This document shows, piece by piece, positions 1-8,786 of a stretch of DNA of 64,000 bases (its first letter is position 1; the number at the start of each line of letters is the position of its first letter). This DNA comes from CAVRCA01 sp963719345 (GTDB lineage Bacteria > Pseudomonadota > Alphaproteobacteria > Acetobacterales > Acetobacteraceae), in NCBI GenBank assembly GCA_963719345.1, contig CAVRCA010000004.1, positions 434,001 to 498,000 on the forward strand, written 5' to 3'. Made by a program: the position numbers and the translations under genes. Under the pieces are notes generated by a model. It was not told where the DNA came from. It searched no databases and saw only the letters and a list, made by a program, of their open reading frames with translations.

Positions 1-2
1 TC

Positions 3-818
3 GTGGTCATCGCGTTCTTCGTCGTTCTGATGGTGATCGCGCTGCGGGGCATTCCACCCGGCGCCGAGACCATCCTGAACGTGATGCTCGGCTTCCTCGG
101 CTCGGCCTTCGGGGCGGTGGTCGGCTACTGGGTCGGATCGAGCAGCGGCAGCGCCCAGAAGACGGAGGTCCTGGGCAATCTCGCGGCACAGGCCCAGCCG
201 ATCCCCGCCTCCACCTCCATCACCACCACGCCGCCGCCGCATCCCTCGACCACGATCACCAGCACGGGAGGGACAGCGCCCGTCGCGCCCGTCCCTTTTT
301 CCCAAGGCCCCGCGCCGCTGGGGCCGCCGCTTAGCTTCGATGCGGCATTCGAGGGCGTGATCGGCGTCGAGGGGGGCTACGTGAACAACCCGAGCGATCC
401 CGGAGGCGAGACGAAATACGGCATCAGCAAACGGGCGTTTCCCAACGAGGACATCAAGAATCTCACCCTGGAGCGCGCCAAGGAGCTTTACCGGCAGGAA
501 TACTGGACGCCCCTGAAGACGGATCAGATGCCCGCGCCGCTGGCCTTCGAGCTGTTCGATTTCGCGGTCAACAGCGGACCGCGCACCGCGGTCACATGCC
601 TGCAGGAGCTGGTCGGCGCCAAGCAGGACGGGTCGGTGGGACCGCAGACGTTGCTCTGCATCGCGCACGCGGTGCAGACGACCAGCGCGACGGCGGTGTG
701 CCGCGACTACATGGCGGCCCGGATGCGGTACCTGCGCTCGCTGCCGACATGGCACACGTTCGAGCGGGGCTGGACCGCGCGGCTCGCGACCGTGGAAAGC
801 AAAGCCCAGGTCGTGTGA
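3..818 (+). CDS. Membrane-anchored N-acetylmuramidase, glycoside hydrolase family 108 (5' end may lie outside the window)
   Basis: This is a peptidoglycan-cleaving enzyme of the GH108 (ZliS-like) family. Two hydrophobic segments at about residues 1-15 and 25-46 resemble a holin-like anchor. A Ser/Thr/Pro-rich linker follows (about 47-110), then the catalytic domain. That domain opens with EGGYVNNPSDPGGETKYGIS, where Glu123 matches the family's catalytic acid and the DPGGxTxxGI stretch is diagnostic. The C-terminal part (about 190-260) fits the peptidoglycan-binding region seen in the family. The first usable start is a GTG at base 3, so the true start could lie upstream of the window. Phage and phage-derived genomes carry such enzymes, but no other phage gene is next to it. 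The family call is secure. The cellular role (lysis, secretion or wall remodelling) is not. Confidence 0.8.
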   Translation: MVIAFFVVLMVIALRGIPPGAETILNVMLGFLGSAFGAVVGYWVGSSSGSAQKTEVLGNLAAQAQPIPASTSITTTPPPHPSTTITSTGGTAPVAPVPFSQGPAPLGPPLSFDAAFEGVIGVEGGYVNNPSDPGGETKYGISKRAFPNEDIKNLTLERAKELYRQEYWTPLKTDQMPAPLAFELFDFAVNSGPRTAVTCLQELVGAKQDGSVGPQTLLCIAHAVQTTSATAVCRDYMAARMRYLRSLPTWHTFERGWTARLATVESKAQVV

Positions 819-878
819 CGACAGGCGTTGGAACGTCGCCGGCGAGCAGCGCCGCTCGCCGGCGACGCGCGTTCGCGT

Positions 879-2685
879 TCAGGCCGCTCGTCCTCCAGGC
901 TGCCCGAAGTAGGCGCGGCGTTCACCTTCGGTCCGCACCACGGCCGCCCGGACCTGCAGGAGGTCCTTGCGGGTCAGCAGGCCGACCAGCTTGCCGGTTT
1001 CCGGGTCGGTGACCGGAATGCGGCCCTGCTCCGTAGCCAGCATGAGGTCGACCGCGTGCGACACCACGTCACCGGGATGCACGATCGACAACGAGGCATC
1101 GGACACGCGTTCCTCCAGACGCTCGCCTTCATGGGCTGCCTTCCACATCCCAGCGCAGGGCGTCGGCGCGGGACACGAGGCCGACAGGGCGCTGCACACG
1201 ATCCACGACCGGATAGATGCGATGGCGACCCGCCTGCAGCACGTTCACCGCCTCCGGGATCGGCAGCTCGGCCGACACGGTTTCGACCTCGCGAGCCATC
1301 ACCTCGCCGACGCGGGTCAGCTCGTAAGGATCGACGCCATATTCGCGGGTGATGTGCTGCCCGCGGCGCGCGATCTTCTCCGTCAGCATCGAGCGCTGGA
1401 GCAGCAGCACGGTCACGGCGTAGGCCGCCGCCGTGGCCGCGAGCAGGGCGGGCAGCGCGTGCAGATCGCCGGTCAGTTCGACCGCGAACAGCGCTCCGGT
1501 CAGCGGCGCCCGCATCGTCCCGCCCAGCATCGCCGCCATGCCGAGCAGCGCCCAGAAGCCGGGCGTCCCCGGGAGGACGAGACCGGCCAGCCAGCCCGCA
1601 GCGCCGCCCAGGATCAGCAGCGGCGCCAGCACGCCGCCCGAGGTGCCCGACGACAGCGCCACCAGCCAGATCACCGCCTTGACCAGCAGGATCGTCAGCA
1701 CCGCCTGCGCGACGAAATGGCCGGTCAGGAGATCGCCGATCACGTCGTAGCCGACGCCGAGCGCCCGCGGCTCGACCAAGCCGCCAAGCCCGACGACCAG
1801 CGCCGCCCAGCGCCGGCCACCACATCCAGTGGATCGGCAGGCGCTCGAACAGGTCTTCCAAGCCATAGAGCAGCTTGGTCAGCAACGTGGAAAGCAGCCC
1901 CGCCAAGGCCCCGATCCCGGCGCAGGCGAGCATGCCCCACGCCACGCGGGGCCGGGTCACCGGCGAACGGGAACAGCGGCCCGGCCCCGAACAGCAACGG
2001 GCGCCAGCAGATCGCCGTCACAGCGGCGGCGGCGACCGGGATGAAGCTCCGCGGCCGCCATTCGAACAGCAGCAGCTCCACGGCCAGCAGGACAGCGGCG
2101 ACCGGCGTGCCGAAGATCCCGGTCATGCCGGCCGCAGCGCCGGCCACCAGCAGCGTCTTCCGCTCGGCGGCGCTCAGGTGGAAGAACTGGGCGAACAGCG
2201 AGCCGATGGCGCCGCCGGTCATGATGATCGGCCCCTCCGCGCCGAACGGGCCGCCCGTGCCGATCGAGATGGCGGAGGAGATGGGCTTCAGTACCGCGAC
2301 CTTCGGCGACATGCGGCTGCCGCCGATCAGGATCGCCTCGATCGCCTCGGGGATGCCATGGCCGCGGATCTTCTCCGAGCCGAAGCGGGCCATCAGGCCG
2401 ATGACGAGACCGCCCAGCACGGGCGCGAGCCACCATCCAGGCCCCGCGCGGCGCCGCCGCGATCGAGCGCGCTGGTGCGTCAAGCACCCCGAACCAGACC
2501 AGGTTGGTGACCAGCGCGATCAGCTTCACCAGGACCTAGGCGGCGAAGGCTCCGGCCGTTCCGATCAGGAGAGCCATGCCCGCGAGCACAAGCAGCCGAG
2601 GATCGGCCCTGAAATCGGCCAGAGCCCGCTGGCCTTTCCCTTTCGCCCCGCCTGCTTTGGTGCGACCTATGCCTGCTTCCGCCAT
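879..2685 (-). pseudogene. ClC-family chloride channel/antiporter with C-terminal CBS domains, disrupted
   Basis: The pieces add up to one ClC protein. The N-terminus starts at an ATG ending at 2685. ClC signature stretches follow in order: a GSEKIRGHGIPEA-type motif, then GTGGPFGAEGPIIMTGG (the GxFxP-like anion path), then SSGTSGGVLAPLLILGG, and then a CBS pair near the C-terminus (AREVETVSAELPIPEAV and VTDPETGKLVGLLTRKDLL). The reading is broken by an in-frame TAG at 2536-2538, where relatives have Trp, so a TGG to TAG change is likely. There are also four frameshifts near 2447, 1958, 1815 and 1150. The one at 2447 is corrected by removing a G from a GGGG run. The gene is either a true pseudogene or a victim of the base-level errors seen elsewhere in the window. 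If intact, it would move chloride across the inner membrane with CBS-based nucleotide control. Confidence 0.75.
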
Positions 2686-2800
2686 GCTGTCTTCCTTGTC
2701 GTGCAAGGAAAGCTATACATGGCATCACAAACTCTGAGTAACTGCTCCCTGCACCGTCGCCTCCAGCGTCCGCTTCCGGACGGGTGCAACTACTCTATCC

Positions 2801-2818
2801 CGCACCTTGTCAGGTGCG
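2801..2818. terminator. Short hairpin downstream of rho
   Basis: A perfect 7-bp stem (CGCACCT / AGGTGCG) encloses a four-base loop, 36 bases past the rho stop codon and between rho and the clc gene. No T-run follows on either strand, so it is at best a weak or Rho-assisted terminator. Confidence 0.35.
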
Positions 2819-2853
2819 ACGCATCGGCCTGAGCAGCGCTACGCTCGCGCTCG

Positions 2854-4128
2854 TCAGGTGTTCATCGCGTCGAAGAAATCCTGGTTGGTCTTGCTGTATT
2901 TCAGCTTGTCCAGCAGGAACTCCATCGCGTCGACGGTACCCATCGGATTGAGGATGCGGCGCAGCACCCACATCTTCGACAACGTGCCCTTTTCCACCAG
3001 CAGCTCCTCCTTGCGGGTGCCGCTCTTGGTGATGTCGATCGCCGGAAAACTGCGCTTGTCGGAGAGCTTGCGGTCGAGGATCACCTCGGAATTGCCGGTG
3101 CCCTTGAACTCCTCGAAGATCACCTCGTCCATGCGGCTGCCGGTGTCGACCAGCGCGGTGGCGATGATGGTGAGCGAGCCGCCCTCCTCGATGTTGCGCG
3201 CGGCGCCGAAGAAGCGCTTCGGCCGCTGCAGCGCGTTGGCGTCGACGCCGCCGGTCAGCACCTTGCCCGACGAGGGCACCACGGTGTTGTAGGCGCGCGC
3301 CAACCGCGTGATGCTGTCGAGCAAAATGACGACGTCGCGCTTGTGCTCGACCAGCCGCTTGGCCTTTTCCAGCACCATCTCGGTCACCTGAACGTGCCGC
3401 GTCGCCGGCTCGTCGAAGGTCGAGGAGACCACCTCGCCCTTGACGCTGCGCGCCATGTCGGTGACTTCCTCCGGCCGCTCGTCGATCAGCAGCACGATGA
3501 GGAAAACTTCCGGATGGTTGTGTGAGATCGCCGCAGCGATGTTCTGCAGCATCACCGTCTTGCCGGTGCGCGGCGGCGCCACGATCAGCGCGCGCTGGCC
3601 CATGCCGATCGGCGCGATCAGGTCGATCACCCGCGGGGTAAAATCCTTCGCCGGCCCTTTCGCGACCGACTGGAAATTCTCCATCTCCATCTTCAGCCGC
3701 CGCTCCGGATAGAGCGGGGTGAGATTGTCGAAGTTGATGCGGTGGCGCACCGCGTCGGGCGGCTCGAAGTTGACGGTATCGACCTTCAGCAGCGCAAAGT
3801 AGCGCTCGCCGTCCTTCGGCGCGCGGATCTGGCCTTCGACCGAATCGCCGGTGCGCAGGCCGAACCGGCGCACCTGCGAGGGCGAGACGTAGATATCGTC
3901 GGGGCCGGGAAGGTAATTGGCCTCCGGGCTGCGCAGGAAGCCGAACCCGTCGGAGAGGATCTCGAGCGTGCCCTCGCCATGGATCGCCTGATCGTTCTCG
4001 GCCAGGTTTTTGAGGATGGCGAACATCATGTCCTGCTTGCGCAGAGACGACGCGTTCTCGATCTGTAGGGATTCGGCAAAACTCAGCAGGTCTGCCGGGG
4101 TTTTTGTCTTGAGTTCGGCGAGATGCAT
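2854..4128 (-). CDS. rho: Transcription termination factor Rho
   Basis: Rho is the hexameric RNA-dependent ATPase that ends transcription at Rho-dependent sites. The 424 residues match the usual length. The start is the ATG at 4128 (MHLAELKTKTPADLL), because longer readings add an unconserved Arg-rich stretch. The order is an N-terminal helical domain, an RNA-binding cold-shock-like domain (GEGTLEILSDGFGFLRS ... YLPGPDDIYVSPSQVRRF) and the RecA-like ATPase. The ATPase has P-loop APPRTGKT, Walker B LLIDERPEEVTDM and the LLDSITRLARAYN segment. The gene is uninterrupted. It lies downstream of and on the same strand as hemE-hemH-hemJ, an order common in alphaproteobacteria. The 247-base gap to hemJ may hold a leader, since rho is often autoregulated, but no attenuator is evident. 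Confidence 0.97.
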   Translation of the reverse strand: MHLAELKTKTPADLLSFAESLQIENASSLRKQDMMFAILKNLAENDQAIHGEGTLEILSDGFGFLRSPEANYLPGPDDIYVSPSQVRRFGLRTGDSVEGQIRAPKDGERYFALLKVDTVNFEPPDAVRHRINFDNLTPLYPERRLKMEMENFQSVAKGPAKDFTPRVIDLIAPIGMGQRALIVAPPRTGKTVMLQNIAAAISHNHPEVFLIVLLIDERPEEVTDMARSVKGEVVSSTFDEPATRHVQVTEMVLEKAKRLVEHKRDVVILLDSITRLARAYNTVVPSSGKVLTGGVDANALQRPKRFFGAARNIEEGGSLTIIATALVDTGSRMDEVIFEEFKGTGNSEVILDRKLSDKRSFPAIDITKSGTRKEELLVEKGTLSKMWVLRRILNPMGTVDAMEFLLDKLKYSKTNQDFFDAMNT

Positions 4129-4375
4129 GGACGCCTCAGGGGGTCTGGGTCTTGAAATGCGGAACGGGCGCGGGTTCTGCCGAGCGGGCGCGTGCAGCCA
4201 GTTTGGCGCCGCGCCGATCTCAAAACCAAAGTCCCGTAGAGCGTGCGAACGCGGCGCCGTGAACCGGGCCACGCAACGGAGGGAGCTACACGCTAAGCGG
4301 CGAGGGCCTATTCCGTCAATCGCGCAAGTAGGTCCCGGGACAGAACGTTTCAAGGGAACCGTTGCGCGGGATCGA

Positions 4376-4828
4376 TCAGAACGGGCGGCCGACCACCATG
4401 AGGATGATGATCACCATCAGCACGGTCGGCACCTCGTTGGCGATCCGATAAAATCGCTGGGGCCGCAGGTTGCGGTCGTCCAGAAAATCCTTGCGCCAGC
4501 GGGACAGCGCGCCGTGGAAACCGGAGAGCAGCAGGACGCAGAGCAGCTTCACGTGCCACCAGCCGTCGTGCCAGCTCATCGTCCCCGGCGTCAGGACGAG
4601 GATGATCCCGAACACCCAGGTCGCGATCATCGCCGGGTTGATGATCTGCTTGAACAGCCGCCGCTCCATCACCTTGAACCGCTCGCTCTCCAGCGACCCG
4701 CGGGCGACCTCGCAGTGATAGACGAACAGCCGCGGCAGATAGAGCATCCCGGACATCCAGGCGACCATGGCGATGATGTGGAACGCCTTGGTCCAGGGAT
4801 AGAGCAGGGCGAAGGCGTCGACTTTCAT
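4376..4828 (-). CDS. hemJ: Protoporphyrinogen IX oxidase HemJ
   Basis: HemJ oxidises protoporphyrinogen IX to protoporphyrin IX in the inner membrane, the step before iron insertion. The 150-residue product has four hydrophobic segments. It carries the family's conserved N-terminal block with Lys14 and His17 (YPWTKAFHIIAMVAWMSG), followed by MLYLPRLFVYHCE and a Trp-rich SWHDGWWHVKLLCVLLLSG region. The ATG overlaps the hemH stop in an ATGA arrangement, which implies translational coupling. It replaces the oxygen-dependent HemG/HemY types in many alphaproteobacteria. Confidence 0.95.
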   Translation of the reverse strand: MKVDAFALLYPWTKAFHIIAMVAWMSGMLYLPRLFVYHCEVARGSLESERFKVMERRLFKQIINPAMIATWVFGIILVLTPGTMSWHDGWWHVKLLCVLLLSGFHGALSRWRKDFLDDRNLRPQRFYRIANEVPTVLMVIIILMVVGRPF

Positions 4829-5896
4829 GCCGCCGCCTCGACCCCGGCGCGGGCAAACGGGCAGGAGTGCAGGCCGCGCGGACAGGCGCGGGGGCCGACA
4901 TGGCTGCACAGGCCCGGACCACCCGCCAGCGCCCGGCGGACCAGGGCGGCCAGGGCGCCGATGAAGCCGGGGTCGGCGTTCTGCGCCGGCGCCCGGAAAT
5001 AGGCCGGAACGCCGAGCTTTTCCGCCAATTCGCGGTACTCGATGTCGAGCTCGACCAGCGTCTCCGAATGTTCCGAGACGAAGGCGATCGGCACCACCAG
5101 CAGCGCCACGCGGTCCCGTGCGGCGCGCTCGATCTCGGTCTCGGTGCTCGGTTCGAGCCAGGCTTCGCGGCGTGGCACGGGACTGGAAGCAGATCGCCCA
5201 GTCCACCCCGTCCGCCTCTGTCCCCCATGCCCGCAGCACGGCGGCGACCGTCCGCTCGACCTGGAATTGGTAGGGATCGCCGGCGGCGACGATGCGCTTG
5301 GGCAGCCCGTGGGCGGAAAAGAGGACGCGCAACCCGGTCCCGGACGGCAGGTCGGCGAGCGCCTTGTAATAGGCAGCCCGCGCCAGGGCGGCGGTAGCGG
5401 CGGCATAGGCGGGATCGTCGCGGTAGCAGCAGAGCGCGACGGTCGGCACGACCAGGCCGACGGCGGCGGCGGCCTCCCGCCAGGCGGTGAACGAACTGCC
5501 GGTCGTGGTCGTCGAATACTGCGGGTAGAGCGGCAGCAGCAGCACCGTATCGGGCGCGAACTCCTTCACCGCCCGCGCCGTCTCGTGGCTGAACGGGTGC
5601 CAGTAGCGCATCGCGATAAAGCACCGTGCGTCGATCTCGGGCAGCGCGGCCTCAAGCGCCGTCGCCTGCTGACGGGTAAGGGCGAGCAGCGGCGAGGATC
5701 CACCGAGCAGGGCGTAGTTCTCGGTCGCCGGCTGCAGCCGGGCGCGCGCGATGCGCCGGGCCAGGAACGGGCGGACGAAGAACGGCACCGGCAGGATCGC
5801 CGGGTCGCGAAACAGGTTGAGCAGGAACGGCCGGATCGCCTCGGGCCGGTCGGGGCCGCCGAGGTTGAACAGCACGATCGCCGCGCGGCGGGGCAT
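4825..5896 (-). CDS. hemH: Ferrochelatase HemH (one frameshift)
   Basis: HemH inserts Fe(II) into protoporphyrin IX, the last step of haem synthesis. The start is the ATG at 5896 (MPRRAAIVLFNLGGPDRPEA). Family landmarks are the N-terminal LFNLGGPD, LPLYPQYSTTT, and LFSAHGLPKRIV with the catalytic His. The reading shifts near 5175, inside the conserved block that should read QSRxGPExWL. After one extra base is removed, the frame continues as EAWLEPSTETEIERAARD to the TGA overlapping hemJ. The corrected length is about 356 residues, normal for the family. Haem synthesis is expected to be needed here, so a base-call error is the simplest explanation of the shift. A GTG at 5941 inside hemE is an alternative start. 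Confidence 0.9.
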
Positions 5897-5930
5897 GCGC
5901 TCGCCCGGTGCCGGCGGCAGGGGACCGTCG

Positions 5931-6956
5931 TCACGCGGCACGCACCTGCTCCACCAAGGCGGCCACGTGCTCGGGCGGGGTCTGCGGCACGATGCCGTGG
6001 CCGAGATTGAAGATGAACGGCCGGCCGCGCATCGCCAGCAGGATGGCGGCCGCCTCGTCGCGCATCGCCGGGCCGCCGGCGAGCAGCGCCAGCGGGTCGA
6101 GATTGCCTTGCAGCGCGGTGCCACTGGGCACCAGCCATTGGGCGCGGCCGGGGTCCATCGCGGTGTCCATGCCGACGCCGTTGACGCCGCTCAGCACCGC
6201 GTAGTCGGCCAGCATCACGCCGGCGAGCCGCGGAAAGCCGATGATCGGCAGGCCCGGATGGCGCAGCCGCAGCGCGCCGACAATCCGCCGGGCCGGCGCG
6301 GTGACGTGGGCGCGGAACAGGGAGGGCGGCAGCACGCCGGCCCAGCTGTCGAACAGCATCACCGCCTCGGCGCCCGCCGACACCTGCGCCAGCAGGTAGT
6401 CGATCGTCGCCTCGGTGAGCAGGTGCATCAGCCGGCCGAACAGGTCGGGGTCCTGGTAGGCCATCTGCCGGGTGGCGGCAAAATCCTTCGAGCCGCCGCC
6501 CTCGATCATGTAGCAGGCAACGGTGAACGGCGCGCCGGCGAAGCCGATCAACGCGGTCGCCGGATCGAGCCCGGCGCGCACCAGCCGCACCGTCTCCAGG
6601 ATCGGCGCGATCGCCCCGTGCAGCCGGCCGCGGTCGAGCGCTTCGAGCCCCGCCTCGTCGCGCAGTGGCGGCAGCACCGGCCCCTCGCCCTCGGCGAAGC
6701 GCAGCCCATGCCCGAGCGCCCAGGGCAGCATGAGGATGTCGCTGAACAGGATGGCCGCATCGAAGCCGAAGCGGCGGATCGGCTGCAGCGTGACCTCGGC
6801 CGCATGCTCGGGGGACGTGCAAAGGGCAATGAAGTCGCCGGCGCGCTGCCGTATTGCCCGATACTCCGGCAGGTAGCGGCCGGCTTGGCGCATCAGCCAG
6901 ATCGGCGGTGGCCAGACCGGCTCACCGGCCAGCGCGCGTAACAGCGTCTTCGTCAT
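5931..6956 (-). CDS. hemE: Uroporphyrinogen decarboxylase HemE
   Basis: HemE removes the four acetate carboxyls of uroporphyrinogen III to give coproporphyrinogen III in the cytoplasm. It is a full-length, uninterrupted protein of 341 residues. The substrate-binding N-terminal motif is WLMRQAGRYLPEYR, the second signature is AAILFSDILMLPWALG, and the C-terminal GHGIVPQTPPEHV is conserved. It is the first gene of the hemE-hemH-hemJ operon, and its upstream region faces the DUF299 gene. In Caulobacter that same divergent spacing holds the replication origin, and hemE transcription there runs out of the origin. Confidence 0.97.
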   Translation of the reverse strand: MTKTLLRALAGEPVWPPPIWLMRQAGRYLPEYRAIRQRAGDFIALCTSPEHAAEVTLQPIRRFGFDAAILFSDILMLPWALGHGLRFAEGEGPVLPPLRDEAGLEALDRGRLHGAIAPILETVRLVRAGLDPATALIGFAGAPFTVACYMIEGGGSKDFAATRQMAYQDPDLFGRLMHLLTEATIDYLLAQVSAGAEAVMLFDSWAGVLPPSLFRAHVTAPARRIVGALRLRHPGLPIIGFPRLAGVMLADYAVLSGVNGVGMDTAMDPGRAQWLVPSGTALQGNLDPLALLAGGPAMRDEAAAILLAMRGRPFIFNLGHGIVPQTPPEHVAALVEQVRAA

Positions 6957-7246
6957 GGTCCCCGCTTAACAGAAAAGGATTCTTAGAAAAGCTGATGTGG
7001 GGGCTGTAGGCGATGTGGATAACGGGGTACCCGGGCTCGTGCTCGCTTCCCGTCATTCCGTCCACATCAAATCCGGCCGGCAGAGGGCTGGAATCGCCGG
7101 GTTGCCCGGGTTCTTCCCCGGAAGCGGCAAGCACCCCCGGGTCCGCCGTCCCCCGTACCGGCGTCCGATGCGGATATCCCCGCTCCGCCGGCCGCTCCCG
7201 GCGGCGGCTGGTGCGTACCCCGGTTATCCCCGCTATCCTCGCTCGC
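6957..7246. other. Candidate chromosomal replication origin (hemE - DUF299 intergenic region)
   Basis: This 290-base gap separates divergent hemE and the DUF299 kinase/pyrophosphorylase gene. In Caulobacter crescentus and Rickettsia the chromosomal origin lies exactly between hemE and this gene (RP001). Seen here: a perfect DnaA box at 7014-7022, a weaker TTATCCCCG at 7224-7232, a poor match CCGTCCACA at 7058-7066, an A-rich stretch at about 6967-6996 that could unwind, and two GANTC (CcrM-type) sites at 6978-6982 and 7091-7095. One perfect box is few for an origin, and the maf/coaE/dnaQ genes that usually follow are absent, so the assignment rests mainly on gene order. Confidence 0.5.
7014..7022 (-). 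promoter_or_regulatory. Perfect consensus DnaA box
   Basis: TGTGGATAA on the plus strand is the exact reverse complement of the DnaA consensus TTATCCACA. It lies 58 bases upstream of the hemE start and inside the candidate origin. Confidence 0.6.
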
Positions 7247-8110
7247 ATGGCCGCCGACCGCATCAACCTGCACCTGGTCTCCGATGCCACGGGCGAGACC
7301 CTGAACTCGATCGCACGGGCGACCACGGCGCAGTTCGAGCACGTGCAGATCCTCTATCACCGCTGGAGCCTGGTGCGGACGCGCTTCCAGCTGCACCGGG
7401 TCCTGGAAGGCATCGAGGCGGAGCCCGGCCCGGTGCTTTCCACCGTGGTCGACAAGGCGCTGCGGGCCGATCTCGAAACCACCTGCCAGCGGCTCAACGT
7501 GCAGGTGGTGAACGTGCTCGACCCGGTGATGGCGATCCTGCAGGAGCAGATCGGCGAGCAGGCGACGGCGCGACCGGGCCGCCAATACGTGCTCGACGCC
7601 GACTACTTCCGCCGGATCGACGCCATGCACTACGTGCTCGCGCATGACGACGGCCAGTCCCAGGCGGGGATCGCCGAGGCCGACGTCCTGCTGGTCGGCG
7701 TGTCGCGCAGCTCGAAGACGCCGACCTGCTTCTATCTCGCCAATCGGGGCATCAAGGCGGCGAACATTCCGTTGGTGCCGAACCTGCCCGACCCGCCCGG
7801 GCTCGAGAACCCGGCTTGTCCGGTGATCGGCCTGACCCTGGACGTGCGATCGCTGATCGAGATCCGCCGCCATCGGCTGCGCCTGATCGGCGCCGGTACC
7901 GCCACCGGCGCGGTCAGGCAGGACGCGCAGGAATATATCGACGAGGACGCGGTAAAGGCCGAGCTGCTCTGGGCGCGGCGACTGTGCAACCGCCGCGGCT
8001 GGCCGGTGATCGACGTGACCCGCCGATCGATCGAGGAGACCGCGGCGACGGTGCTGCAACTGATGGAGGCGTGGCACGACCGCCGGCGCGCCGCCGAGCG
8101 CGCGCGCTAG
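7247..8110 (+). CDS. DUF299 bifunctional kinase/pyrophosphorylase (PPDK or PEP-synthase regulatory protein)
   Basis: This protein family switches pyruvate,phosphate dikinase or PEP synthase off by ADP-dependent phosphorylation and on by phosphorolysis. The start is the ATG at 7247 (MAADRINLHLVSDATGETLN), the typical N-terminus. The upstream in-frame extension is unconserved. The product is 287 residues, slightly longer than the roughly 270-280 common in the family. A P-loop-like motif GVSRSSKTPT lies at residues 151-160, preceded by the family's DAMHYVLAHDDG block. It is the RP001 homologue that flanks the origin in Caulobacter and Rickettsia. Whether the target here is PPDK or PEP synthase cannot be read from the window. 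Confidence 0.93.
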   Translation: MAADRINLHLVSDATGETLNSIARATTAQFEHVQILYHRWSLVRTRFQLHRVLEGIEAEPGPVLSTVVDKALRADLETTCQRLNVQVVNVLDPVMAILQEQIGEQATARPGRQYVLDADYFRRIDAMHYVLAHDDGQSQAGIAEADVLLVGVSRSSKTPTCFYLANRGIKAANIPLVPNLPDPPGLENPACPVIGLTLDVRSLIEIRRHRLRLIGAGTATGAVRQDAQEYIDEDAVKAELLWARRLCNRRGWPVIDVTRRSIEETAATVLQLMEAWHDRRRAAERAR

Positions 8111-8275
8111 GGGCTGGCACCCTCGCCGCCGCTGTGCTTCCGCGGCAACGGTGGGTAAGCAGAGTTCCCGGCGAGTTGCCCGGCACCCGAAGGTGAGCTA
8201 GCGGAGCCTTTGGCGTTCACTTAAAGGTGACGTCGGTCCGCCACGTGGACCGTGAGAGAGCAAGGGGAAGCAATC

Positions 8276-8740
8276 ATGGGATTGGCAAGAACACTGGGCG
8301 CGATGGCCGCTTCGGTCGTAATGGCGGGAGCCTTGGTCCCGTCGGTGTTCGCCCAGGGTGAGGGCGCGGGCGGCGGCGTCTACGGCTCAGGAAGCCGGGC
8401 TCCGTACATGATGGCCGGCATGGCGCCCCACAAGGCAGGCGGCCAGGACTGTCCCGCCCTGACGTGGCACATCAATCGGGTACCCGGGCAGTCCGGCACG
8501 ACCGCTCTGAGCGGGCCGATCTGGTATGAGAACGGCTCGGGAGTCAGCTTCGCCCAGGGCACCGCCCAAGCCGACGGCAGCTTCTCTTTGGATGTGAAGT
8601 CGGTCAGCGGCAACGGCCCGTCCGGCACGTTATCGGGCAAGCGCTACAAGAATGGCGCCGTCGACGTGAACGCCGAGGGCACGCCATGCTTCAGCGGCAA
8701 GTTCCACCTCCGGCCGGGCCAGACGACCGCCAGGAGCTGA
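8276..8740 (+). CDS. Small secreted protein of unknown function
   Basis: The start is the ATG at 8276, because AGGGGAAG lies just upstream and the following sequence is a good signal peptide (MGLARTLGAMAASVVMAGAL, with likely cleavage after VFAQ). The mature part is about 125 residues, Gly/Ser-rich, with two cysteines: one in GGQDCPALTWHINR, and one in the TPCFSGKFHL segment near the end. No catalytic motif is evident, and the pattern suggests a compact periplasmic or secreted beta-rich domain. I recognise no named family. It stands alone between the DUF299 gene and a convergent SDR gene, where maf would usually be in this lineage. Confidence 0.7.
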   Translation: MGLARTLGAMAASVVMAGALVPSVFAQGEGAGGGVYGSGSRAPYMMAGMAPHKAGGQDCPALTWHINRVPGQSGTTALSGPIWYENGSGVSFAQGTAQADGSFSLDVKSVSGNGPSGTLSGKRYKNGAVDVNAEGTPCFSGKFHLRPGQTTARS

Positions 8741-8786
8741 GGGCCGAGGTCTAAGGCCGGCGTCTGAGGTCGGCGTCTGTCTGCGG

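Noticed and set aside
2686..2853. Small gene or RNA between clc and rho
   Set aside because: Only a short hairpin is visible. No frame with a ribosome site or family match exists.
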